Below, one piece after another: positions 1 through 8,993 of a DNA stretch of 64,000 nucleotides. The position numbers were made by a program, and so were the translations under genes. The notes beneath the pieces were generated by a model, which ran no database searches, had not been told where the DNA came from, and was given only the letters and a program-made list of their open reading frames with translations. How positions within the stretch are numbered: the first letter of the stretch is position 1; each line of letters begins with the position of its first letter. The stretch is from Paraburkholderia sp. C35 (lineage in GTDB: Bacteria; Pseudomonadota; Gammaproteobacteria; Burkholderiales; Burkholderiaceae). The stretch lies in the NCBI RefSeq assembly GCF_003121405.1, contig NZ_QBUY01000002.1:203379-267378 (forward strand), written 5' to 3'.

Positions 1-30
1 CACGTGTCGTTATCCACGCGTTAGCCCGGG

Positions 31-47
31 TGTCGGGCAAACCGACA
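31..47. other. short inverted repeat upstream of first gene
   Basis: TGTCGG and CCGACA flank the five bases GCAAA and can form a 6-bp stem. There is no T-tract, so it is not a typical terminator. It may be an operator or the end of an upstream transcript. I see no clear promoter between it and the first gene. Confidence 0.3.
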
Positions 48-169
48 GCACCTGTCCGCTTCCTTGACAGTGTCGATGCACATCGGGGCCGAAGACCCTT
101 GAAAGATGGGGGTTGGGGCCGATGGTACGGCCTTTGCAGATCACTCCGCGTCATACGAAGGAGTCGATC

Positions 170-952
170 ATGCAACCTGCCTTTTCAAACCACGCGCGGC
201 CACACATCGCACGGCGGGCGAGCGCCCTGGCGCTTGCAACGCTGGTAGCGGCAAGCACGGGATGCGCCGCGCAGACTCAATCCACGCCCGTGCAGCCAGC
301 GCCCTCCATCGCAACCGGCGCGCCGCCACCGCCACCACCGCCCGTTGACGCGGGAGACCCAGGCGCCCCGGCGCCTTCCGCCGCTGCGGGCAGTCCATCC
401 GTCGCGCAAGGCACGGTATCGCGGTTTCTTGTCAATCCGGACGGCGATGTCGATGGATTCCTGACCAGCGACGGCTTGCTCGTGCACTTCCCGCCGCACC
501 TCGGCACGCAACTCACCTCGCTGGTTCGCCGGGGCGATGCTGTCCAGCTGAGCGGGTGGCCCAACGCCGGCCGCACGTTCACGGCACAACGCATTGTCAA
601 CGCAAGAACGGGGCAACAACTGCTCGACCAACCGCCCATGCCGGGCGCCCAGCCGTTACCGCGCGAGCTTCGCGGCGCAGGGCTTTCTCCTTTGCGCGCG
701 GAGGGGAAAGTCACGCACGTGACCACCGCACCACGAGGCGAACCGGACGGCGTCATCCTGACGGACGGAACCGTGATCAAGCTCACGCCTGCCGTCGCGC
801 AGCAATTCCCGACACTGCTTCAGGCCGGCGCGAGCGTGTCGGCACAAGGCTACGGCACGCGCAACCAGTACGGCACGGCGTTGCAGGCAACTGCGTTCGG
901 CGCGCCGGGCAACCTGACGCAACTTTATGACCGGATGCCTCCGGGCCCATGA
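170..952 (+). CDS. exported protein with two OB-like repeats
   Basis: This 260-residue protein has no named family that I can recognise. The N-terminus has arginines followed by a hydrophobic stretch and ASTGC at about residues 29-33, so it is a Sec signal peptide and possibly a weak lipobox. A proline-rich linker follows at about 40-75. Two similar units occupy about 80-150 and 175-255. Each has a G-V/T start, a DG turn, a hydrophobic strand, then a G-x-x-V segment, which suggests small beta-barrels such as an OB-fold. The start at 170 is favoured over upstream in-frame codons because AAGGAG lies 7 bases before it. The next gene encodes a cytosolic relative of the same units, so the pair probably arose by duplication. 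Function unknown. Confidence 0.75.
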   Translation: MQPAFSNHARPHIARRASALALATLVAASTGCAAQTQSTPVQPAPSIATGAPPPPPPPVDAGDPGAPAPSAAAGSPSVAQGTVSRFLVNPDGDVDGFLTSDGLLVHFPPHLGTQLTSLVRRGDAVQLSGWPNAGRTFTAQRIVNARTGQQLLDQPPMPGAQPLPRELRGAGLSPLRAEGKVTHVTTAPRGEPDGVILTDGTVIKLTPAVAQQFPTLLQAGASVSAQGYGTRNQYGTALQATAFGAPGNLTQLYDRMPPGP

Positions 953-1004
953 CGTAACGGACAGCTCAACAGACTTCAACCCACATTCACTCAGGAGAAT
1001 CAGC

Positions 1005-1553
1005 ATGCATTGGATCGACCCGGACAGCCTTCCCGAAACGCGCGGCATCGTGAAAGGATTTCTGCTCAACCCTCACGGCGAACTCGATGGCATTGTCCTC
1101 GATTCGCGACAGGTGCATTTCCCGCCGCATCTGTCCCGACGCGTTGCGCGCCATATCGCGCTCGGCGACACCGTGAAGGTGCGAGGCGTGAAACCACGCG
1201 GCGCGGACATGATTGCCGCCGTCGCGTTGACCACCCGGAGCGGCACCGTGATCCTCGACGAAGGGCCGCAGCATGGTGCTGAGAAGCATCACAAGCCGCC
1301 TGTCGAACATAAGCCGATGGAGGCAGCGGGTGAAGTCGTGCTGCCTCTGTTCGGGCCGAAGGGCGAGTTGCGAGGCGCTTTGCTCGACGATGGCACGTCG
1401 CTGCGCATGCCGCCGCATGCGGCGATTGAACTCGCGTCATGGCTATGCCCTGGCGCGCATGTCAAAGCCTGGGGACACGGCATCAAGAACCGTCATGGCC
1501 GGACCATCGAAGTGGATGAGATCGCAGAACTCGTCGACGCACCGATGGATTGA
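1005..1553 (+). CDS. cytosolic protein with two OB-like repeats
   Basis: This 182-residue protein lacks a signal peptide and consists of two copies of the unit seen in the upstream exported gene. The first copy (about 14-75) has G-x-V-x-GFLLNPHGELDG, then VHFPPHL and GDTVKVRG. The second (about 105-175) has LFGPKGELRG, then LRMPPHA and GAHVKAWG. The exported neighbour shares FLVNP-GDVDG and VHFPPHL, so the homology is visible by eye. AGGAG at 993-997 supports the start. A histidine- and proline-rich linker (about 90-105) joins the copies. Its stop is 53 bases before the MFS gene start, so the three genes may be one transcript. Function unknown; an OB-fold is inferred from the repeat pattern only. 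Confidence 0.75.
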   Translation: MHWIDPDSLPETRGIVKGFLLNPHGELDGIVLDSRQVHFPPHLSRRVARHIALGDTVKVRGVKPRGADMIAAVALTTRSGTVILDEGPQHGAEKHHKPPVEHKPMEAAGEVVLPLFGPKGELRGALLDDGTSLRMPPHAAIELASWLCPGAHVKAWGHGIKNRHGRTIEVDEIAELVDAPMD

Positions 1554-1606
1554 CACAGTCCGTTTCTCCTCGTACCCGCCCGGACGATCCGCACGATGAG
1601 CAACTC

Positions 1607-2854
1607 ATGAACACGCCACTCTGCAACCGCCACGTTGCGCTCGAAGCGTTGAACTTCTTCATGGCCGATGTGCAGGCGGGCATCGGGCCATTCCTTGGCG
1701 TGTTCCTGCTGGCGCGCGGCTGGCATCCCCAGGCGATCGGCACCGTGATGACCATCGGCGGTATCGCGGGCGTGCTCGCGACGTCTCCGGCTGGCGCACT
1801 CGTCGATGCGACCCGTCACAAGCGCGCCATTATCGTGGTCGCGGGCGTGCTGACAACGCTGGCTTCACTCGTGCTGTGGGTGTCGCACAGTGTCTGGATG
1901 GTCGCCGCATCGCAGATCCTCACGGCGGTGACGGGCGCCGCGCTCGGGCCCGCAGTGGCCGGCGTGACGCTCGGCATCGTGCGCGCGCGGGGCTTCGATC
2001 GCCAGTTCGGCCGCAATCAGGTCGCCAATCACGCGGGAAACGTGGCGGGCGCGGCGTTGTCGGGCTGGCTCGGCTGGCGCTACGGATTCGGCGCGATATT
2101 CGTGCTGGCCGGCGCGTTCGGGGTGATGACGGTCGTCTCGACGCTGCTGATCCGGGCCGATTCGATCGATCACGACAGCGCCCGTGGTCTCGGCGATGCG
2201 TCGCTTGCCGGGCATGAGCCTGCGAGCGGCTTCCGTGTGCTGCTGACGTGCCGGCCACTGCTCCTGCTCGCGGCGGCGCTCGCGATGTTCCACCTCGGCA
2301 ATGCGGCGATGCTGCCACTCTACGGGCTTGCCGTCGTCGCCGCGCACAAGGGCGATCCGAGTGCTTTCACGGCGCAGACTATCGTCGTCGCGCAACTCGT
2401 GATGGTCGCTGCAGCATGTCTGGCGAGCCGGCTTATCGTGCGTCTGGGCTACTGGAGCGTAATGCTCATCACGTTTCTTGCATTGCCGGTGCGTGGCCTG
2501 GTTGCCGCGATGTTCATCAACGCGTGGGGCGTCTGGCCGGTGCAGGCACTCGACGGGATCGGCGCGGGGCTACAAAGCGTCGCTGTGCCCGCGCTCGTGG
2601 TGCGACTGCTGCAAGGAACCGGGCGTGTGAATGTCGGACAGGGCGTGGTGATGACCGTGCAGGGTGTCGGTGCGGCGTTGAGTCCGGCGTTGGGTGGCGC
2701 GCTGGCCCAGCATGTCGGGTATGCGTCGGCTTTTCTCGTTCTGGGCGCCGTGTCGACTGGCTCGCTCGCGGTATGGCTGTTCTTTGGCGCATCGCTTAAG
2801 AAAGCGTGCGGCGTGCCGCGCGATCCCGCAGTCGATACGTCGCTCGCAACTTGA
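1607..2854 (+). CDS. MFS transporter
   Basis: This is a 415-residue integral membrane protein with about 12 hydrophobic segments, typical in length for the major facilitator superfamily. The loop after the second helix has the family pattern G-x-L-x-D-x-x-x-x-R (GALVDATRHKR at about 50-60). A central hydrophilic loop near 180-200 separates the two six-helix halves. An in-frame TTG at 1550 overlaps the previous stop, but the ATG at 1607 starts directly before the first helix and is preferred. Substrate cannot be told from sequence; efflux of a small molecule is a guess. It converges on the response-regulator gene, with only 45 bases between the stops. Confidence 0.85.
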   Translation: MNTPLCNRHVALEALNFFMADVQAGIGPFLGVFLLARGWHPQAIGTVMTIGGIAGVLATSPAGALVDATRHKRAIIVVAGVLTTLASLVLWVSHSVWMVAASQILTAVTGAALGPAVAGVTLGIVRARGFDRQFGRNQVANHAGNVAGAALSGWLGWRYGFGAIFVLAGAFGVMTVVSTLLIRADSIDHDSARGLGDASLAGHEPASGFRVLLTCRPLLLLAAALAMFHLGNAAMLPLYGLAVVAAHKGDPSAFTAQTIVVAQLVMVAAACLASRLIVRLGYWSVMLITFLALPVRGLVAAMFINAWGVWPVQALDGIGAGLQSVAVPALVVRLLQGTGRVNVGQGVVMTVQGVGAALSPALGGALAQHVGYASAFLVLGAVSTGSLAVWLFFGASLKKACGVPRDPAVDTSLAT

Positions 2855-2899
2855 ACCCCGTCTTGCGCTTGCCGCGATGGCAGGCGTGATTCTGCGCAC

Positions 2900-4273
2900 T
2901 CAGTCGATCCCGAGATTGGCCATGCGTGTGTACAAGGACTGACGGCTGATGCCAAGCCTTCGCGCCGCTTCCGCGCGATTGCCTTGCGCGATTTCGAGCG
3001 CCCGTCGGATGATCTCGCGTTCGACCTGCTGCAATGCCTCAGCCAGCGGAAGATCGTAGAGGCTCGCCGGGAGCGGTGGATCGGACGCAGCGCTGCCTAT
3101 CAGGAACGCGAGATCGCTCTCCGTCACCACAGGTCCGGGCGACAGTGCGTTCACCCGCTCAACCGCGTTGCGCAATTCACGCACGTTACCCGGCCACGCG
3201 TGTGTCAACAGACGCCGTTGTGCCTCAACCGAGAACTGCCGTTTCGGGCGGTCTCGCGTGGTCGATTGCAGAAAATACCCGACGAGCGGCAGGATATCGG
3301 CAAGGCGCTCGCGCAACGGCGGCAGGTGGATCGGAATGACATTCAGCCGATAGAGCAGATCCTGCCGGAACTCACCCGCTGCCACCATCGCGTCGAGCTC
3401 GCGATGCGTCGCGGCGATCACACGCACGTCGACTGCAACGGCTTCGTTCGTGCCAAGCGGGGTGACCACTCTTTCCTGCAGCACGCGCAGCAGTTTGGCC
3501 TGCATGGCAGCCGGCATGTCGCCAATCTCGTCGAGAAAGAGCGTGCCGTTGCTGGCATCGACGATCCGGCCCGTTCGCGCGTTCATTGCGCCCGTGAACG
3601 CCCCTTTGCCGTGACCGAAGAGTTCGCTTTCCAGCAGTTCATGCGGGATGGCCGCGCAATTGACTGCGACGACCGGCCCATGCGCGCGTCGCGACGACTG
3701 GTGCAACACGCTGGCCGCGACTTCTTTGCCCGTCCCCGTTTCGCCCGTGATGAGCACCGTTGCATCGGAAGCGGCGGCACGTCCGATGCGCTTCTGCACC
3801 TCGCGCATCGATTCGCTGATGCCGAGCAGACGCGGCATCGCATCGTCAGGTTCATCGAATGTTGCGGGAACGGTGGTCGTCCGGGATGCCGCGCCCGGCG
3901 TCGGGCTAGCCACGAAAATGCGCTTCAGCAATCCGGCGATATCGTCGCGGCCAACGGGTTTGGTCAGATGCTCGAACGCACCCAGACGCATCGCGCCGCT
4001 CGTGTTGTCGCTGTTCGCGTGTGCGGTGAGCATCACGACGGGAATCTGGCGGCCATGGTCCATTTTCCGCAGTTTCTCGAGTACCGCGAGTCCATCGATG
4101 CCAGGCAGCCTGAAGTCAAGGAATACACAGGCGGGCGTCGCGCCGGTTGCGAGCCGCGCGAGTCCGCTTTCGCCGGAAGCCGTGCGCTCGACGTCATGAC
4201 CGAGATCCGTCAGCGTTTCCGCCAGGCCCTCGCTAAACGCATCGTCGTCGTCGATCAGGAGGATGGTTGCCAT
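2900..4273 (-). CDS. NtrC-family sigma-54 response regulator
   Basis: The protein has 457 residues in the standard three-part order. The receiver domain (1-120) has acidic residues 8-11, phospho-acceptor Asp53 and Lys105. The AAA+ domain (about 145-380) has Walker A GETGTGKE from residue 177 and an intact GAFTGA loop at 224-229, which contacts sigma-54. The C-terminal Fis-type helix-turn-helix is at about 415-455. It should activate sigma-54 promoters when phosphorylated by the kinase encoded just upstream, whose 3' end it overlaps by 19 bases. I found no convincing TGGCAC-N5-TTGC promoter beside it, so its targets may lie elsewhere. Confidence 0.93.
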   Translation of the reverse strand: MATILLIDDDDAFSEGLAETLTDLGHDVERTASGESGLARLATGATPACVFLDFRLPGIDGLAVLEKLRKMDHGRQIPVVMLTAHANSDNTSGAMRLGAFEHLTKPVGRDDIAGLLKRIFVASPTPGAASRTTTVPATFDEPDDAMPRLLGISESMREVQKRIGRAAASDATVLITGETGTGKEVAASVLHQSSRRAHGPVVAVNCAAIPHELLESELFGHGKGAFTGAMNARTGRIVDASNGTLFLDEIGDMPAAMQAKLLRVLQERVVTPLGTNEAVAVDVRVIAATHRELDAMVAAGEFRQDLLYRLNVIPIHLPPLRERLADILPLVGYFLQSTTRDRPKRQFSVEAQRRLLTHAWPGNVRELRNAVERVNALSPGPVVTESDLAFLIGSAASDPPLPASLYDLPLAEALQQVEREIIRRALEIAQGNRAEAARRLGISRQSLYTRMANLGID

Positions 4274-5799
4274 GGAATATCAATGACAAAGCACGTTTGA
4301 GCGTCCGTGCGGGTATGGTACGCGCGCCCATGATGCGCAGACGCGACCTCGCGCACCAGCGCGAGACCCAGTCCCGATCCGTCGGCGCGTCCCGTGACGA
4401 AAGGCTCGAAGATCCGTTCACGTTCGGTGTCGGGGACGCCGGGGCCGTCGTCCGTGATGTGAAGGATCAGCCGATCGCCGGATGGCGAACTGAGACGGCT
4501 GGCGTCGAGCGCTATCTGTCCGCCGGCCGGGACATGCTGCAGCGCGTTCAGCAGCAGGTTGTCCACCGCGCGTCGCAGCTGGCCGGAATCGAAAACAGGA
4601 TGGCCGACACGTGAACCTTCCGGTTGCGCGGACTGTGCCACATCTGCCGATAGCGCCGCGCGTTTTGCCAGCGCGGCTTCGCGGTGAGCATCGACGACTT
4701 CGTGAAGCCATGTAGCCAGATCGACAGGTTCACAGTGAAGCGTCACGGGTTGCGTCAGCGCGAGCAGGCTCGCGACCTGACTCTCGATACGCTCAAGCTG
4801 ACCGAGGATCGAACGCAAGGCGCTTTGCTGGCGCGCGCTGTCTCCGGCGAGCGCGTTTTCCGCTTTCAGGCGCATCGCGCCGGCGGGATTGCGGATCTCA
4901 TGCGCGACCTGCGCTGCCAGCTTGCCCAGCGCGGCGAAGCGCTCGGCCTGTGCCAGCTGGGTTTCCAGTTTGCGTGCCTGCTGCTGCCATGCGTGTGTGC
5001 GTTCGAGGTAACGGTTGACGGATTGGGCGATCCGGTCGAGATCGCGTTCGCCGGGCATCGCTACTACCGTTTCCATGTCACCCGCGCCGGACAGCGCAGC
5101 TTCCAGCCCGTCGAGCTTGCGCCGCCAGTTGCGCAGCGCAAGCGCAAGATAGAGCGACACGCCGAGCAGAACGGCAAGGACGACGGCAAGCACCGCGATG
5201 GACGTCTCGCCCAGTACGCCGAGCGCAGGGTGTGTGCGCGTGAGCATCCAGACATAGAGGCCGGGATGTCCTGCTACAGGACAGGCCGTTGCCAGCACGG
5301 CATCTTGCCCGTTGCGGACGGTTCTGGCCGCCACGCGCGCGTCATTCGATGCCGCCGTGAGCGCGCTCAAGATCAGCGGCGTTTCGGCTGCCGGAATGTC
5401 GCGCTTGATGCCGCTGCCCTGATACGACGGAAAGGCGTAGGCGAGAAACCCGCTCGCGTCGGGCGGCGCGCCATCGGGTGGAGCAGGACGTGGTGGCGGC
5501 GAACCGGAATGCAGCGACGACGACCAGAAGCCGCCCTCGACGCCATCCGTCCTGGCGAGCACGACATCGAGCACGGCATGCATGAGATCGGTGTTGGGTT
5601 TGCCCGGCTCCTGCAACGAAAGGTTGTAGCGCGAGGCGACGGCGTCACAGGCGGCGAGCGACTGCTGCTGGGCCAGCGCGACCTGCTGCCCCTGTGCGGA
5701 CACGATCATGAGCCAGACAATGCCGACCAGCGCCATGCATAGCGCCGCGACAAGCGCCCAGAGTATCGCGAGCTGTGTCGAAAAGGCCGTTCGTGCCAC
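4255..5799 (-). CDS. membrane sensor histidine kinase
   Basis: This 514-residue kinase has transmembrane segments at about 10-34 and 199-222. They enclose a periplasmic sensor of about 165 residues containing a proline-rich stretch (100-115). The dimerisation domain carries the phospho-histidine His300 in AHEIRNP, and the ATPase domain follows with an N-box (DNLLLNALQH), DDGPGVPD and GSGLGLAL. The start is a GTG; no strong ribosome site precedes it, so an internal start is possible, although it would remove part of the first membrane segment. It is translationally coupled to the downstream sigma-54 regulator and forms a two-component pair with it. The signal sensed is unknown. Confidence 0.92.
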   Translation of the reverse strand: MARTAFSTQLAILWALVAALCMALVGIVWLMIVSAQGQQVALAQQQSLAACDAVASRYNLSLQEPGKPNTDLMHAVLDVVLARTDGVEGGFWSSSLHSGSPPPRPAPPDGAPPDASGFLAYAFPSYQGSGIKRDIPAAETPLILSALTAASNDARVAARTVRNGQDAVLATACPVAGHPGLYVWMLTRTHPALGVLGETSIAVLAVVLAVLLGVSLYLALALRNWRRKLDGLEAALSGAGDMETVVAMPGERDLDRIAQSVNRYLERTHAWQQQARKLETQLAQAERFAALGKLAAQVAHEIRNPAGAMRLKAENALAGDSARQQSALRSILGQLERIESQVASLLALTQPVTLHCEPVDLATWLHEVVDAHREAALAKRAALSADVAQSAQPEGSRVGHPVFDSGQLRRAVDNLLLNALQHVPAGGQIALDASRLSSPSGDRLILHITDDGPGVPDTERERIFEPFVTGRADGSGLGLALVREVASAHHGRAYHTRTDAQTCFVIDIPWQPSS

Positions 5800-5935
5800 A
5801 CGTTCACCTGTTGATGATGGCGGCCGGGTGCTTCGCTGTGCGTCGGTTCACTTCGATTGGCAAGGCACAGCAGGCGATCAGTCCCGGCAGCGGTGCCGGG
5901 AGCTTTGCACGCCGCGTGCCAGGTCATGCCGATTG

Positions 5936-6325
5936 TCAGCGGCTGCCGCTGTCGTCCCGTTGGTTCGGCCGTCCGAGCGCCGCGCTTAACGCATCGAGCA
6001 GGCGAGGTGGCGGATAAGGCTTGTCCAGCACGACAGCGAAGAGATCGGGGCGCGCTTTCGCGGCGGACCCTTGCGCGGCTGTCGCGAGAACGATGGGGAT
6101 ATGCGCCAGTCTGGCGTCCTTCTTCAGCGCCTGGGCCAGTTCCAGTCCCGACATGGCCGGCATCATGAAATCCGTCAGCACGACGTCCGGCAGGATCGAG
6201 CCGATCATGTCCAGCGCGGAGCGTCCGTCGCGAGCGGCATGCACCGTATAACCCTCGGCCTTCAGAAAGAAGGAAAGGAAGTCGGTTATCAGCGATTCGT
6301 CATCCACTACAACGATCGTGGTCAT
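5936..6325 (-). CDS. stand-alone CheY-like receiver
   Basis: This 129-residue protein is a receiver domain with no output domain. It has the acidic pair at residues 8-9 (VVVDDE), phospho-acceptor Asp52 in LTDFMMP, and the conserved lysine in LDKPYPP. It starts 61 bases after the KaiC-like gene on the same strand and is probably co-transcribed with it. Pairs of KaiC-like ATPases and single receivers are known in bacteria outside cyanobacteria, so it is likely to work with the ATPase or relay phosphate to or from the nearby kinase. That link is inferred from position. Confidence 0.88.
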   Translation of the reverse strand: MTTIVVVDDESLITDFLSFFLKAEGYTVHAARDGRSALDMIGSILPDVVLTDFMMPAMSGLELAQALKKDARLAHIPIVLATAAQGSAAKARPDLFAVVLDKPYPPPRLLDALSAALGRPNQRDDSGSR

Positions 6326-6386
6326 GCCCGTTAGCCCATTCTCGTGTCCGCTGCGGTCCCGTTCGTGAGGTGCCGTTGCCGTGCGG

Positions 6387-7814
6387 CTATGGCTGGCCCG
6401 GATCGTCGGTCACCACTCTTCTGACCTCGCTCAGCGGGGTCGAGATGGCGTTTGGAATGACCAGCCGCGTGATCGTCGGCGTGAACGCGCTGTCGCGAAG
6501 CTTTATGACTTTCATGCCCTGGCAGATGCTGCCCTCCGCCTCGTCGAGTTGCATGCCGATCACGTTGTCGAACAGGCTGAGCACTTCGGGCGACGTTGCG
6601 TTCATCTCCGACGCCGACAGTTCTCGCGTCTCCCACGCACAGACGGTCGAGACGTCCATCGAGCGAAGCTGGTTGGTCAGCGCAGCGAGAAACTCGATCA
6701 GCCGGTGCGGGTCGACGGCCGCCCGTTCGAAGCCGGCCAGCCCGTCGATGACGAGCCGGCTGATGCGGCGTGCCTCGACGGCAGCGAGCAGATGATAGGC
6801 CAGGCTGTCGATGACGTTTTCCGTCAGCGGATTCCACAGCACCGTGAGCGCGCCGCTGGCAATCAGCGCGTCGATGTCGATGCCGAGCGCGTGCGCCTTG
6901 CTGGCGAGGCGCGCCGGCGTTTCATAGAAGCCGAAGTGCAGGGCGGGCTTTTCCGGTGTCGCGAGGCGCAGAAAATTCAGCCCGAAGCTGGTCTTGCCGC
7001 TGCCGCCGGGGCCGACCACGATCGTCGCCGAACTCGCGGGCAGTCCGCCGCCGATGCGGGCGTCGAGATCGTCCACGCCGCTCGACACACGCTCCTGCGG
7101 CGCCAGGTCGAGCTTCGAGGGGCGTGCATACAAGGCTTCCAGCCGTGGATAAACCACGACGCCCGCATCGTTGATCTCATAGTGGTGAAGGCCGCCTAGC
7201 GAGGCGCTGCCGCGCGATTTGGCCACGCGCATCCGTCGCACGGTTCGCGAGCCAAACAGTTCCTCTTGCAGTTGCAGCACGCCGTCGACCATCGTGTGTT
7301 CGGGGCTGGAATCGTCGATGCGCGCGCTGGTCAGGAACAGCACCGTGCAGCCGCTGAACGCAGCATGACCCTGAAGTTCAGCCACGAAGGTCTTGACGTC
7401 GAGCGTGTTATGGCTGCTTTCGCGTGCGTTGAGGAGGCCATCGAGTATCAGCATCGACGAGCCTTGCCGCACGAGTTCGTTGCGCAGTACATCGACGAGC
7501 GCGCTGAGACCATCGACTCGCAGCGTGCGGAAGAGGCTCAGATAGGTAATGTCGTTGCCCACCCGTTCCGGCTCGAAAAAACTGAGCGTCGATAGAGACT
7601 GGAACAGCCGGTCGTGCGATTCGGCGAGCAGGGTGATGTAGAGCACCTTTCCGCCCTGCCTGACCTGATCGAAGGCGATCTGGTTGGCGAGAATCGTCTT
7701 CCCGGCGCCGGGGCGGCCCTGGATGATGTACGAAGACCCGGCGACCATACCGCCACCCATGATCGTGTCGAGCCCCGGAACATGGCTGGTTAATCGCTTC
7801 AAGGTCTGATTCAT
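6387..7814 (-). CDS. double-domain KaiC-like ATPase
   Basis: This 475-residue protein has two tandem RecA/KaiC modules. Module 1 has Walker A GRPGAGKT at 33-40 and Walker B MLILDG at about 121-126. Module 2 has Walker A GPGGSGKT at 268-275 and Walker B LVIDG further on. KaiC proteins carry two adjacent catalytic glutamates just after the strand that follows Walker A. Here the matching segments read LLAES and FYETP, keeping one glutamate each. The start at 7814 is chosen because the upstream in-frame extension (to 7934) has no domain homology, while residue 1 here begins the KaiC fold. It is followed by a receiver gene. A circadian role is not implied; such proteins more often act in stress or signalling. 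Confidence 0.88.
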   Translation of the reverse strand: MNQTLKRLTSHVPGLDTIMGGGMVAGSSYIIQGRPGAGKTILANQIAFDQVRQGGKVLYITLLAESHDRLFQSLSTLSFFEPERVGNDITYLSLFRTLRVDGLSALVDVLRNELVRQGSSMLILDGLLNARESSHNTLDVKTFVAELQGHAAFSGCTVLFLTSARIDDSSPEHTMVDGVLQLQEELFGSRTVRRMRVAKSRGSASLGGLHHYEINDAGVVVYPRLEALYARPSKLDLAPQERVSSGVDDLDARIGGGLPASSATIVVGPGGSGKTSFGLNFLRLATPEKPALHFGFYETPARLASKAHALGIDIDALIASGALTVLWNPLTENVIDSLAYHLLAAVEARRISRLVIDGLAGFERAAVDPHRLIEFLAALTNQLRSMDVSTVCAWETRELSASEMNATSPEVLSLFDNVIGMQLDEAEGSICQGMKVIKLRDSAFTPTITRLVIPNAISTPLSEVRRVVTDDPGQP

Positions 7815-7972
7815 CGCTGGCCTGGTTCGACTGGGTGATTGCGCGGTGAGCGGCTTCAGACGGGGAGAGTCCCGCCGGGCCTCCGCACATGCTGCGGTGG
7901 GGTCAATGCCGCGATTCTCGCACGATACGAGCACGGCAGTCTCTTACATGAGGCTTCGTGGTCGCGCGCAGG

Positions 7973-8065
7973 TGTCGGTTGACATCATGACGGCTGAAGC
8001 TCTGGCGGCACCCGGTGGCCTCGACGTGCTCGTCAACAACGCGGGGACATCGCGGCTATTGTCGT
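7973..8065 (+). pseudogene. short-chain dehydrogenase fragment
   Basis: One short frame encodes the internal SDR signature GGLDVLVNNAGTS, the strand and NNAG motif that stabilise the central sheet of classical SDR enzymes. Neither an N-terminal TGxxxGxG nor a YxxxK catalytic segment is present nearby. The flanking sequence is not SDR-like, so this is a remnant of a deleted gene. It sits in the 374-base gap between the KaiC-like gene and the enoyl-CoA hydratase gene, which otherwise holds nothing I can identify. Confidence 0.6.
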
Positions 8066-8188
8066 ATTTCTCGCGTCACCCGCTGGGCGCTCGATTTCTG
8101 GCCAGATGATTCCGATTGATGGGGATTCGCAGAGTTCGTGAGTCAGAGCGTCACCGGCATCATCAGTATCGTCACTACGTCATGCAAG

Positions 8189-8911
8189 TTATGGATCAGG
8201 CGAATCGGTCCCAATCGGCCGAAATCCCTCGCCCAGATCATTCAATATCTGTTTGACCGTGCTTTGCACCGATGGTGACGCGTCGAGCAGTTCACGAACG
8301 GTAGCATCCGTCATTTCCTCCAGGTCACTGTCCACGACAAAATCCGTTGCGATCCCCCATTCGAAAGCTTGCACGCCAGAAACAAGGCGCGAACGCATCA
8401 ACATTTCGCGCATGCGTCCACTGCCGACTATTTGAAGTGCTTGCGACCAGCCAAACGTTCCGCCTGGGAAATTGTTTTCCCTCACCGGAAATCCGTATTG
8501 AGTCGTTTCGGTCACAATCCGCAGATCGCAAGCAAGCGCCAGTGCAAAACCCGTCCCGAACCAATGGCCGCGAGTGGCAGCGACGACCGGCTTGCTGCAT
8601 CGAAGGGGAGCGTTGATGTCCCAGATCAGACGGGCAGGCGAGACGCTTGAGATCTCCGTCTCGACTTCGGCGTTTGCGAAGTCCAGCAAAGGATTGTATT
8701 CCGCCCTGAGAACGATCACTCGCACGCCAGGATGGCGATCCAATCGCTCAAACGTCAAACGCAACTCCGCGAATTGCCGGGGTGTCAGGCAATTCGTGGG
8801 AGGCCGGGCGAGGACGACGTCGGCACGTGTTTGCTGCTCGTCAATCAGGACATAAAACCCATCTCTTCGCTCGTGCCGGGGCGCATTGGATTCAATCGAA
8901 ACGTAGCTCAT
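8189..8911 (-). CDS. enoyl-CoA hydratase/isomerase-family protein
   Basis: This 240-residue protein has the crotonase fold, slightly shorter than the usual 260. The oxyanion-hole strand and helix are present (KPVVAATRGHWFGTGFALALACDLRI, about residues 107-132; ACDLRI is the hallmark). The first catalytic glutamate position is plausibly the REN segment near 145, but the second usual glutamate of hydratases is not evident, so the reaction may differ from hydration (isomerase, hydrolase or decarboxylase types exist). It lies 82 bases downstream of an MHS transporter gene on the same strand, with a divergent LysR regulator beyond. The set looks like a small organic-acid uptake and CoA-ester processing unit. 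Confidence 0.8.
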   Translation of the reverse strand: MSYVSIESNAPRHERRDGFYVLIDEQQTRADVVLARPPTNCLTPRQFAELRLTFERLDRHPGVRVIVLRAEYNPLLDFANAEVETEISSVSPARLIWDINAPLRCSKPVVAATRGHWFGTGFALALACDLRIVTETTQYGFPVRENNFPGGTFGWSQALQIVGSGRMREMLMRSRLVSGVQAFEWGIATDFVVDSDLEEMTDATVRELLDASPSVQSTVKQILNDLGEGFRPIGTDSPDP

Positions 8912-8993
8912 GGTTGTAGTTGTCAGGCGGTCAAGTTGATGTGTGAAATACGTTGCCTGAACTTCAAAGCGAGCAACGTTGTCTTTCCGAAAA

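Noticed and set aside
1390..1410. TGGCAC-like sequence resembling a sigma-54 promoter
   Set aside because: It lies inside a coding region, and the -12 part does not match.
2984..4300. 438-codon plus-strand frame
   Set aside because: It is antisense to the sigma-54 regulator, which has all domain motifs.
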